Under the pieces are notes generated by a model. It did not search any database and was not told where the DNA came from. It saw only the letters and a program-made list of their open reading frames with translations. A DNA stretch of 64,000 bases from Chloroflexota bacterium (GTDB lineage Bacteria > Chloroflexota > Anaerolineae > 4572-78 > J111), in NCBI GenBank assembly GCA_016860845.1, contig BOKF01000029.1, forward strand, positions 48,078-112,077, given 5' to 3'. Shown one piece after another: positions 35,701-42,119 of the stretch. How positions within the stretch are numbered: the stretch's first letter is position 1; the number at the start of each line of letters is the position of its first letter. The translations under genes and the position numbers were made by a program.

Positions 35701-37554
35701 TTCCAAGTTGTACTCCCCGGCCGGCGCTCCGGCGGCGGTTAGCCGGTAAACCTGCCCACTGCCTGTTCCCACCAGAATATGCTCCCCGTCACCGACTATG
35801 GCTGTCACCCCTCCAGTCAGATTCCATTCCCAGATTTGTTTACCATCGCCGTCCAACAACCTGACCACGCTGGCGCTGCCCAGGAGCGAGTCGCCGCCGA
35901 GGATGATTTCGGCCCGACCGTCGCCGTCCAGATCATGGGCGGCCACGCTGGTAATAAACTTACCCTCAGAGGGGATGACCCAGCGCGACCCCCGGCTATC
36001 CAAGAGGTAAATTTGACTGCCCCGGTCGTTGACAATAACTTCGGAGAGACCATCACCATCTACATCGCCGGCGCTTAGGGCCAACACCGTTGGGAAATTA
36101 GCAGTTTCCTTGAGTTCAAAAGGGAGATCCACTTGCCACAGGATGTGGCCGTCACCAGCCAGGGCATAGACCTGGCCCTCCTGAGAGCCGGCCACCCCTT
36201 CGCTCCGGCCATCGCCGTCCAGGTCGGTTAGCTCAAGGGCGGTGATCGTATTCAAAAATCGTGATTGCCATAATTCGCGCCGTTCCACCGGCCGGGCCGC
36301 TCCAAAAACCTGGAGGCCGGTCTCCGTACCCACCATCATTTCACCCTGGCCATCGCCGTTCAGGTCGGCATAGGCCAGCGTGCCGGTACTCTGCTCGACC
36401 AGGTATTCGGCCAGGCGCTGGCCGTTGGCAGCCAACAGATAAATCGGCCCCTGGCCCCCTGTGGTCACGGCAACCTCGGCCTGGCCGTCGCCGTTTATAT
36501 CAGCGGCCTGGAGTCGGGATCGAAATCCGCCGGACTCCAAAGCTTCCTGCACGAAACCTGCGGAACTCTGATCAGGAGCGTTCTGGTCTGTCACCAAACC
36601 CAAGGGCTGTTGCCAAACCTGGCTGCCATCCCCTCTAAAAACGTGAACCCCCGCCGGAGCCAGGACGATAATCTCGCTCTGCCCATCGCCGTCCAGGTCA
36701 TGAACGAGCAGTTGTCCGGGCAGAGGCGGGGTCAAACCTGACAGGTCTGTTAGACCAGTCAGGTTTTGATTATGCCAAATTTGTTGTCCGTCGCTCTCCA
36801 ATAGAAACAGGCCCCACGAGGCGCTGAGAGCCACAATCTCGGCCAGGCCGTCGCCATCCACATCCCCCCCTTGCACCAAACGCACCTCCTCAAGGGGTTG
36901 CTGCCAGGCCCAGCTAAAGTCGTCGTTCATAACATAGACCAGGTTACTCCCAACCACACTGGGCACGATCTCCGGCCGACCATCGCCGTCCACCTCACCG
37001 GCCCAAGTGTCTATAACCGGCTGCCTAAATGTTATACCTATCATAACCTGTCCTGTTTTGCTATCTGAATAGCCCGCCGCCACAGGATTCCCTTGAAGCA
37101 GTTCGCGCCGTCCATCCCCGTCCAGGTCAACCGCAAAAACGGCCAGCGTAGATATCTCCGTTCCTTCCGGCGCTTCTTGGATAATTCTCCAGATGGGTTT
37201 CTCCGTAGCGCTGAGCAAGATTTGGCGATCCCGGCCTCCCACATAAATCTCGGCGGTTTGCCCGTCGCCATCTAAGTCCGCCACCAGCAGGGTTATTGTT
37301 GCGGTCTCAAGTTCATAACGCCAGGCTAGGCGGCCGTCGTTCTCCACCACGTAAAGCCAGTTGTCGGCGGTCGTCATGACCACCTCAGGCGTGCCGTCGC
37401 CGTTGATATCGCCGGTCTGGAGGTGGGTCACGGGCGCAAGGGTGGGGAAGGTCCAGTAAGGCTGAACCGCGATGCCGCCCTCGGCCTGGACTGCGGTCAC
37501 CGGCAGGGCGACGAAGATTATCATCAAGAGCCACAGTCGTTTCACAAATTTCAT
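32788..37554 (-). CDS. Exported FG-GAP propeller, transmembrane helix and cytoplasmic STAND-like ATPase
   Basis: The ATG at 37554 with GGAAGGGGGG upstream gives 1588 residues. Order: signal peptide ending VQA (about 24); FG-GAP/VCBS beta-propeller region to about 760 with twelve D-x-(D/N)-GDG calcium-type loops; a cadherin-like segment; one helix (about 831-857, GLAALLLLPVGLGFVFYRRQ); a long helical cytoplasmic region; a beta domain (TGRSPASNISVSL); then FFGRDD, Walker A GQRRMGKTS (about 1247), LLLLFDEFEELE as Walker B, and a C-terminal winged-helix part (LERD-type region near 1560). It looks like a one-piece receptor: ligand outside, nucleotide switch inside. Two palindromes are inserted in frame (34530, 36734). 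Ligand unknown. Confidence 0.85.
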   Translation of the reverse strand: MKFVKRLWLLMIIFVALPVTAVQAEGGIAVQPYWTFPTLAPVTHLQTGDINGDGTPEVVMTTADNWLYVVENDGRLAWRYELETATITLLVADLDGDGQTAEIYVGGRDRQILLSATEKPIWRIIQEAPEGTEISTLAVFAVDLDGDGRRELLQGNPVAAGYSDSKTGQVMIGITFRQPVIDTWAGEVDGDGRPEIVPSVVGSNLVYVMNDDFSWAWQQPLEEVRLVQGGDVDGDGLAEIVALSASWGLFLLESDGQQIWHNQNLTGLTDLSGLTPPLPGQLLVHDLDGDGQSEIIVLAPAGVHVFRGDGSQVWQQPLGLVTDQNAPDQSSAGFVQEALESGGFRSRLQAADINGDGQAEVAVTTGGQGPIYLLAANGQRLAEYLVEQSTGTLAYADLNGDGQGEMMVGTETGLQVFGAARPVERRELWQSRFLNTITALELTDLDGDGRSEGVAGSQEGQVYALAGDGHILWQVDLPFELKETANFPTVLALSAGDVDGDGLSEVIVNDRGSQIYLLDSRGSRWVIPSEGKFITSVAAHDLDGDGRAEIILGGDSLLGSASVVRLLDGDGKQIWEWNLTGGVTAIVGDGEHILVGTGSGQVYRLTAAGAPAGEYNLEARVLSFGSGQAITENGRVYRLDEAEATLVRDLGVAPRIARLSAETAALIMGEREANLIMADGLRWQGTLDSRVLSLAVGDLNGDGEMEVAAGTDSGRVHLFGLTVNQPPLLTKPNLTETRTGYAYGVDVNDPDGDTVTMTVQIWDPSAGLWLPQAAQALAQSQGRLNLEVADPFDTWDSGQESRYRFRYDDGHNQGTLKEVPGPFTIPTLPWYTYYGQWVGLAALLLLPVGLGFVFYRRQRVYRRSPVGRAESLLKQFRARPAEALLKLHHLAGHNPALLTYLPGLAREAGETVLAEMSEGFNLILTRPEVTAEGLQAILAASKGSVQPGWPNPDPEAGEPATALVNLYTLFLEALEANTVSRIVSLHFNLADALVVTASVVHPLTQETTKVVTAIEEALAELEGVTQLLRNYQRVETVEDKVAYLAQAIERLGRFEQDFQTILPQPERNMMLRIAAAWLRVTTNALQDLQGRAQLEVSLKTRQLLNLDQANLSLELTNTGRSPASNISVSLSPKQSLLVSNGVAPLDILPAGRSALVELPISAAASVEQFRAEFIITFDDREHKGKTVTFADRVHLLKPSTEFRPIPNPYAPGTPLAPASPIFFGRDDLFQFVAENIAGLSRQNVLVLIGQRRMGKTSFLQQLPARLGDAYLPVYLDGQSLGIDPGMANFFYDLALAMVDELVEQGFKINEPEPQDFEARPSAAFERTFLPAVLKAAGGRQLLLLFDEFEELEMRVASGKLEPTIFPFFRHLMQHHRQLGFIFVGTHRLESLSSDYWSIFFNIALYKHVVFLDEAAGRALITQPVAEYGLIYDDLALDKMLRVTAGHPYFLQLTCHALVNHANRKRRSYVTIQDVNDVLNEMVELGEAHFAFLWEQASPPEQLILAALTRLLGQEPTVTAAQISELLVERGLTLDLQTITETLHPLVERDIVRELRGQPPRYEFKVELVRLWVERYKALGRVIEEAGRQ
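34530..34582. repeat. GACGACTGAAGCCGTCACTAC-type palindrome in the FG-GAP ATPase gene
   Basis: GTCACGACTTTAGTCGTTTC and GACGACTGAAGCCGTCACTA form an imperfect inverted pair around TGTGTTAGGGGG. It is in frame within the helical region just after the membrane helix. Confidence 0.6.
36734..36766. repeat. AAACCTGACAGGTCT palindrome in the FG-GAP region
   Basis: AAACCTGACAGGTCT (36734-36748) and AGACCAGTCAGGTTT (36752-36766) pair with one mismatch around a 3-base loop. On the coding strand it gives NLTGLTDLSGLT within a propeller loop. Confidence 0.7.
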
Positions 37555-37621
37555 TTTACCCCCCTTCCAACATTCAATGACTTTCTGGCTACGTGGCAAG
37601 ATTTGAGCAAAAGAAACTGCT

Positions 37622-37760
37622 CAGCCCGGCCTCAGCCCCGAACTGAAGTTCAGGGCTAAGGAGGTAAAAGTACGCTGAAGCGCACTGGTTTAAGCTACAG
37701 GGAGTCGGTTTTTAACCGACTTTTACCTGAGTTAGCCTGGGATTTCAATCCCGGGTGAGG
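37622..37760. repeat. Composite palindromic element, sister of the one at 21425
   Basis: AGTCGGTT/AACCGACT (37703-37721) and CCTGGGATT/AATCCCGGG (37737-37755), preceded by CTGAAGTTCAGGGCTAAGG-type pieces. The order matches the 21425 copy. It fills the gap between the small repeat protein gene and the FG-GAP ATPase gene. Confidence 0.75.
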
Positions 37761-37797
37761 ACTTCGTCAAGATCGGCCAGGTCTGATAAAAACCCTC

Positions 37798-38196
37798 TTA
37801 GTTTTGAGCGGCATCTGGTCGGCTGCTCAGTTCAAAACCGCTCCCGGCTTGATTCCACCAATACTTCTGGATGGACGCTTTGATCTCGGTGATAGTCCGT
37901 ACGCTGCTCAATTCGAAGCCGCTGCCATAACGGTTCCAGACATCCTTTTCAGCCGGGGCTGGAAGCATCGGCTGCACGCTGCTGAGTTCAAAGCCGCTGC
38001 CATAACGGTTCCACGCCTCCTTCTGAGCCGGAGCGGGAAGCACCGGCCCCAAGCTGCTCAGCTCGAAGCCGCTGCCATAATGGTTCCAGATATCTCTTTG
38101 AACCGGCGCTTTAACCTCGACAGGCTGAGGATAGAATGCTGACGTCAGCCCAAGCACACCAACAATTACCCCGATGATGATGAGAAACTTTTTCAT
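37798..38196 (-). CDS. Small secreted protein of four WN-x-x-GSGFELSS repeats
   Basis: 132 residues, ATG with GGGAGG 8 bases upstream. Residues 1-20 (MKKFLIIIGVIVGVLGLTSA) form a signal peptide. The mature part is four copies of a motif WN(H/R/Q)(Y/A)GSGFELSS, starting at residues 37, 62, 87 and 114, 25, 25 and 27 residues apart. They are joined by Pro/Ala-rich linkers ending in a basic-acidic or similar pair (QRD, QKE, EKD, QKY). The DNA copies are also alike, so the array grew by duplication. There is no Cys and no known domain. A peptide signal, a wall ligand or the sensed ligand of a neighbouring receptor are possible; I do not recognise the family. It lies between two ATPase genes on the same strand. 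Confidence 0.75.
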   Translation of the reverse strand: MKKFLIIIGVIVGVLGLTSAFYPQPVEVKAPVQRDIWNHYGSGFELSSLGPVLPAPAQKEAWNRYGSGFELSSVQPMLPAPAEKDVWNRYGSGFELSSVRTITEIKASIQKYWWNQAGSGFELSSRPDAAQN

Positions 38197-38222
38197 TTTT
38201 GCCTCCCGTTTGATGAGCCGTA

Positions 38223-38240
38223 ACCATTTTTGATAATGGT
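38223..38240 (-). promoter_or_regulatory. Inverted repeat ACCATT-6-AATGGT upstream of the small repeat protein gene
   Basis: ACCATT (38223-38228) and AATGGT (38235-38240) frame a 6-base centre, 27 bases upstream of the start codon at 38196. Its CCATT/AATGG half-sites resemble those of the palindrome at 39741-39755 in the promoter of the DNA-binding ATPase, though the spacing differs. This is suggestive only. Confidence 0.35.
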
Positions 38241-38312
38241 CAGAGCATATAACAAAAGAGAGGCAATTTTAAGGGAAAATCAGGGGCGATTGAGGGAAGA
38301 TTTGGGGAAAAA

Positions 38313-39671
38313 TCAGGGTAAGAAGCGGTAGCCCACCCCTCGCACATTCTCCAGCCAGGCTGCATCCGCGCCCAACGCCTGGCGCAGCCCCTTGATGACC
38401 GACTTCAAGCGTTCCGGGTCTTCGACGTAATTCTCCCCCCAGAGTGCCTGCTCCAGGGCTTCATTAGTGACCACCTGGCCCGCCCGTTCGACAAGATGCA
38501 TCAGCAAAGTGTATTGCGTGGTGGTCAAAAGCAGAGGCTGGCCGTGGAGCAGGGCCTGATGCTGTTCCCGGTCTATCGTAACAGGACCGGCCTGGAGCAG
38601 ACCGGGGACGGGTTGGGCCTGGATAAAGGCGCGGAAGGCCGGCGAGAGGTAGTCGTAGTGGTCATTACGGCGGATAATTAAACAGGCTTTTTCAAGGCTG
38701 GTCAGGGTGGAACCCGGCCTTGCAGCCGGCAGGGTCGCCAACGCTCGCTGTTCATCGGGCGAGAGGCTGCGCCAGTAGTAACCAAAATGCTCCTCTACCG
38801 AGGCCAGGAAGCGCCGGCGCAGTTCGGCGTGGTCCAGCGAGACCTCAGAGGTTTTCGCGGAGCGTACCTCTGAGGTCTGTTCCCATGTCTGCGCCAGCTC
38901 AAAGGCGTGGAAACCGGCAATTTGCAAAAAGAGGGGATGGGGGCCGGTCAGGTCGAGGAGAGAGTCGAGGGTGGGCGGGGAGAAGGTCAAGCCGCTTCTG
39001 GCGGCCAGGGTTGTGAGCAGATTATGGGCCTCGGCGTCGGAGAAGAGACCCAGGCGGATACTGGCAAAGATGTTAAAGAAGGGGGAACTGAGCGCGCTGG
39101 CGTTGGCGTAGGTCAGCTCTAACAGGGGCTGCTTGGAGGCGGTGACATAGGCGACGGGATACCGGGCGGTCAGGGCGCGCAGGCCGGAGAAAAAGTCGGG
39201 GTCCAGGTGAGGGTTGCGGCTGAGCCGCTCGAACTCATCCAGCAGAACAATGAGCCGCCAGCCCTGCCGGGTCAGGTTACGGAGCGTTTGCTCAAAAACA
39301 CGATAGGTGAGAGGGTGGACCGGGTCTGTCTCAAAATTTAGGGGGAATGGACTGCCCGCATCAGCCAGGGCATCGCCGATTTCTTCCAGCAGCACCTGGT
39401 AAAGGTCAGGGGGAGGCAGAGTGCTCAGGCTGCCGCAGTCAAGATACACAAAGAGATGTTGGGCGGGGTCAAGGCCAGACGGGGTGAAGATGTGGGGGTC
39501 GGCCAGGTGGAACAGGAAAGAACTTTTGCCGATGCGCCGCTGCCCAACCAGGGAGATACTCTGCCCGTTGCCAAGCAGGAACAGCGCCTGAGCAGTTGCG
39601 TGCTCACGGCCAAAGAAATAGTCGCGGTCATGGATAGGGCCGCGATGAAAGAAGGGATTTGAACCCGGCAT
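38313..39671 (-). CDS. AAA/STAND-type ATPase with C-terminal OmpR/PhoB-type DNA-binding domain
   Basis: 452 residues, ATG preceded by AAAGGA. The N-terminus NPFFHRGPIHDRDYFFGRE is nearly that of the ATPase-kinase at 30733. Walker A is GQRRIGKSS (43-51) and Walker B is LIVLLDEFERL. A helical and winged-helix-like section follows, with an in-frame palindrome (38841-38876). The last 95 residues are a trans_reg_C winged helix: LTTTQYTLLMHLVERAGQVV, ALWGENYVEDPERLKSVIKG, ENVRGVGYRFLP. It lacks a receiver domain, so ATP binding or a partner signal presumably replaces phosphorylation. It is probably a transcription factor for the downstream genes; its promoter overlaps a palindrome. Confidence 0.85.
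   Translation of the reverse strand: MPGSNPFFHRGPIHDRDYFFGREHATAQALFLLGNGQSISLVGQRRIGKSSFLFHLADPHIFTPSGLDPAQHLFVYLDCGSLSTLPPPDLYQVLLEEIGDALADAGSPFPLNFETDPVHPLTYRVFEQTLRNLTRQGWRLIVLLDEFERLSRNPHLDPDFFSGLRALTARYPVAYVTASKQPLLELTYANASALSSPFFNIFASIRLGLFSDAEAHNLLTTLAARSGLTFSPPTLDSLLDLTGPHPLFLQIAGFHAFELAQTWEQTSEVRSAKTSEVSLDHAELRRRFLASVEEHFGYYWRSLSPDEQRALATLPAARPGSTLTSLEKACLIIRRNDHYDYLSPAFRAFIQAQPVPGLLQAGPVTIDREQHQALLHGQPLLLTTTQYTLLMHLVERAGQVVTNEALEQALWGENYVEDPERLKSVIKGLRQALGADAAWLENVRGVGYRFLP
38841..38876. repeat. GACCTCAGAGGT palindrome inside the ATPase-wHTH gene
   Basis: Perfect 12-bp arms GACCTCAGAGGT (38841-38852) and ACCTCTGAGGTC (38865-38876) with a 12-base loop. It encodes TSEVRSAKTSEVS in frame. 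Confidence 0.75.
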
Positions 39672-39722
39672 GGTCCTTTCTCATGTTCTAGGGAAAGGCT
39701 ACCATTTCAGTCTATTCGATCC

Positions 39723-39755
39723 ACTATAGCATAGTTCCGGCCCATTGACAATGGG
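39723..39755 (-). promoter_or_regulatory. Promoter with overlapping 15-bp palindrome upstream of the ATPase-wHTH gene
   Basis: On the minus strand TTGTCA (39751-39746), a 17-base spacer and TATAGT (39728-39723) make a good sigma-70-like promoter, 52 bases from the ATG. A perfect palindrome CCCATTG-A-CAATGGG (39741-39755) covers the -35 box. Such placement is typical of a repressor or autoregulator site; the gene product is itself a predicted DNA-binding protein. Confidence 0.6.
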
Positions 39756-39800
39756 TTTTAGGCAGTTCCAAGATTTAAATCATCCAATTGTTCTCACCGG

Positions 39801-39873
39801 CTTGATGCGTGATACGTGATGCGCAAGAAATCTTGCCTGGATACCATCACGCATCACGCATTACGTATCACGG
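39801..39873. repeat. Mirror-tandem palindrome (GATGCGTGATACGTGATGCG type)
   Basis: Left arm CTTGATGCGTGATACGTGAT, right arm ATCACGCATCACGCATTACG with GTATCACGG, around AAGAAATCTTGCC. It lies in the 404-base gap 39672-40075. Besides this element, the promoter at 39723 and the element at 39966, I see no coding sequence in this gap. Confidence 0.75.
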
Positions 39874-39965
39874 ACTTTGGATAATTATTTTCTTGGAGTT
39901 GCCTTAGGAATACTGGTTAGTCCCTTATGAGTCAGATTCTCATATATTGAGCAAGGAGTTATTAC

Positions 39966-40046
39966 CCAGAGAAGCGCGGAGAAATCACAGAGTTTCACAG
40001 AGACCTCTCCGCGTTCCTCTGTGAGAACTTTGTGTAGCTCTATGTT
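39966..40046. repeat. Palindromic element (GCGCGGAGAAATCACAGAG type)
   Basis: GAGAAGCGCGGAGAAATCAC and AGTTTCACAGAG are mirrored by CTCTCCGCGTTCCTCTGTGA and ACTTTGTGTAGCTCT. It lies just downstream of the histidine kinase stop and may act as a terminator. Confidence 0.65.
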
Positions 40047-40075
40047 CCTTTTTGAGCGAAGGCAGCTCGACCTGG

Positions 40076-41317
40076 TCAGGATATAGAAGTCGGCAAAATA
40101 AAGCTAAACCTTGTACCCTGACCCACCCGGCTCTCGACCCAGATGCGGCCGTGGTGGGCCTCGACGATGCGCTTGGCGATGGCCAGGCCGAGGCCCGCGC
40201 CCCCGGTCTCGCGGCTGCGGCTCTTTTCGCCGCGGAAAAACTGCTCAAAAATGTGGGGCAAATCTTCGGGGGCAATGCCCTCGCCGGTGTCCGTCACCTC
40301 CACCTGAACCCCCTCCGGCGCAACCTGGGTGGCCAGGGAAATCGAACCACCGCTGGACGTATGGCGGATAGCATTTTGGACCAGGTTGGTAATGACCCGC
40401 TGGAGCTTGTTCATCTCACCCTTGATAATCGGCAAATCCTCGTAAAAAATCCCTTTCAAAGAGACGCCCTTGGCCCCGGCCTGGGCCTGCATGCTCTCCA
40501 ATACATCAGAAAGCAGGTCATTGAGGTTGACCGCCTCCAGCGCCAGTTGGACCTGGCCGGTTTCAAGCTGCGACAACTCGAACAGGTCGTTGATCAGCCC
40601 GGATAAATTTTCGATTTGGGAGCGCATCACGGTGTAGTAGCGCTGCACCGTCGGCGGCTCGGTCACGACGCCGTCGGCCAGGGCTTCGATCATGGCTCGA
40701 ATCGAGGTGAGCGGGGTGCGCAAATCGTGGCTGACGGCGGCAATCAAATCACGGCGGGCCTGCTCCAGCTCTCGCTGGCGGGCAAAAGATTTTTGCAGCT
40801 CGTCGCCCATAAAGTTAAACGCCTCGGCCACTTCCGACAACTCATCCACCTCGGTCAAATGGACCCGCGCCGAAAAGTCGCCCCCGGCAATCCGCCGCGC
40901 CCCCAGCCGCAGCAGTAATAAGGATTGGGCCATGCTGGCCGCCAGCAGGTAGCCAAATGAGGCCGATAGAATCCCGGCAAAAATCAACAGCAACCCCAGC
41001 AGCAGAAAGTCATGCTCCGAGACAAACATCAACTGCGAGGTGACATAAATATTGATAATGGCGATGATAACGCCCAGGCTGTAGGCCAGCAGCGTCTTAT
41101 AACGAATACTGCGCAGCCAGCGCCGGCCGACGGTAAAAACGAGGTAGCCGATGAGTAAGGAGGGCAGGCTGGAGGTCAGCAAAAATTGGATCAGGTCTTT
41201 CAGGTCGCTGGCCGGCGCTTCCATGATGTAAATCGCAATAGCCAGGGCCACCAAAAAAGCTCCCACCAACCCCAGCAGGGGCGACCAAAGGGCTTTCCAG
41301 TTGAGGCTGCTGTTCAT
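40076..41317 (-). CDS. Membrane sensor histidine kinase
   Basis: A 413-residue kinase with four predicted helices (about 10-32, 42-63, 77-97, 103-130) and little extracytoplasmic sequence, then HAMP (about 128-180), HisKA with His197 in VSHDLRTPLTS, and an HATPase with NLVQNAIRHT, DTGEGIAPEDL and GLGLAI. The lack of a large outer domain suggests it senses the membrane or works with a partner. It overlaps the response-regulator gene by 4 bases (ATGA), so the two are a standard pair. The thioredoxin-like lipoprotein gene lies upstream on the same strand. The signal is unknown. Confidence 0.9.
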   Translation of the reverse strand: MNSSLNWKALWSPLLGLVGAFLVALAIAIYIMEAPASDLKDLIQFLLTSSLPSLLIGYLVFTVGRRWLRSIRYKTLLAYSLGVIIAIINIYVTSQLMFVSEHDFLLLGLLLIFAGILSASFGYLLAASMAQSLLLLRLGARRIAGGDFSARVHLTEVDELSEVAEAFNFMGDELQKSFARQRELEQARRDLIAAVSHDLRTPLTSIRAMIEALADGVVTEPPTVQRYYTVMRSQIENLSGLINDLFELSQLETGQVQLALEAVNLNDLLSDVLESMQAQAGAKGVSLKGIFYEDLPIIKGEMNKLQRVITNLVQNAIRHTSSGGSISLATQVAPEGVQVEVTDTGEGIAPEDLPHIFEQFFRGEKSRSRETGGAGLGLAIAKRIVEAHHGRIWVESRVGQGTRFSFILPTSIS

Positions 41318-42024
41318 CGCTCATCCACCCTGAACTTGTAGCCAACCCCCCAGACGGTCAGCACGTATTCCGGTTTGGTGGCATCACGTTCGATCTTCTC
41401 CCGCAGCCGCCGCACATGAACCGTGACCGTGCTGGCATCGCCAAAAAAGTCATAGCCCCAAACCCGGTCCAGCAGTTGGTCGCGGGTAAAAACCTGGCCG
41501 GGATGATTCATCAAGAACCAGAGCAAATCAAACTCTTTGGCCGTCAACATCACCTCGGCCTTATCTTTCAACCAGACCTGCCGGGTGGCCGGATTGAGGG
41601 TGATGTCGCCGCTGTTCAGGGGCTGGGCCTGGGGGTCTACCAGGGGGTTGGCGCTGGCCCGGCGCAGCACCGCTTTGACCCGCGCCACCAGCTCCTTGGG
41701 GCTGAAGGGTTTGGCCAGGTAATCGTCGGCGCCCAGTTCCAGGCCGGCGATACGGTCGGCTTCCTCGCCTTTGGCCGTAAGCATAATGATCGGGATGCTT
41801 TGCTCGCCCTGGCGCAAAACGCGGGTCACTTGCAGGCCGCCCAAAACCGGCAGCATCAAATCCAGCACGATCAAATCGGGGATTTTGCGTTCCACCGCCG
41901 CCAGGGCCGCCGCGCCATCGCCGACCACCTCGACCTCAAAGCCCTCCCGCCGCAGGTACAACTCGACCACTTCGCGGATATTTGGTTCGTCGTCAACCAC
42001 AAGGATATATTTTTTTGCAGACAC
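41314..42024 (-). CDS. OmpR-family response regulator
   Basis: 236 residues with a GTG start. The receiver domain shows the acidic pair Asp11-Asp12, the phospho-acceptor Asp55 in LIVLDLMLP and the Lys in YLAKPFSPKEL. A trans_reg_C winged helix follows (LTAKEFDLLWFLMNHPGQVF, DRVWGYDFFGDASTVTVHVR, VWGVGYKF). It is the partner of the histidine kinase that overlaps its end. Target genes cannot be read; the adjacent lipoprotein gene is a candidate. Confidence 0.92.
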   Translation of the reverse strand: MSAKKYILVVDDEPNIREVVELYLRREGFEVEVVGDGAAALAAVERKIPDLIVLDLMLPVLGGLQVTRVLRQGEQSIPIIMLTAKGEEADRIAGLELGADDYLAKPFSPKELVARVKAVLRRASANPLVDPQAQPLNSGDITLNPATRQVWLKDKAEVMLTAKEFDLLWFLMNHPGQVFTRDQLLDRVWGYDFFGDASTVTVHVRRLREKIERDATKPEYVLTVWGVGYKFRVDER

Positions 42025-42054
42025 CCGAGGTCAGTCCTTCACTAAAATTAACCG

Positions 42055-42119
42055 AGTGATGTGTGATACGGAATGCGTAATAATTTTCCGAACTCACGTA
42101 TCACGTATCACGTATTATG
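42055..42119. repeat. Mirror-tandem palindrome (GTGATGTGTGATACGG type)
   Basis: GAGTGATGTGTGATACGGAA on the left is mirrored by CACGTATCACGTATCACGTA on the right, around TAATTTTCC. It separates the response regulator and the lipoprotein gene; the stop codon of the latter (42115-42117) lies in its right arm. Confidence 0.7.

Noticed and set aside
37798..38196. Possible CRISPR-like array
   Set aside because: The repeats are periodic at the codon level (75-81 bases), encode the same peptide in one frame, and lack constant-length direct repeats with unrelated spacers; no cas genes are near.
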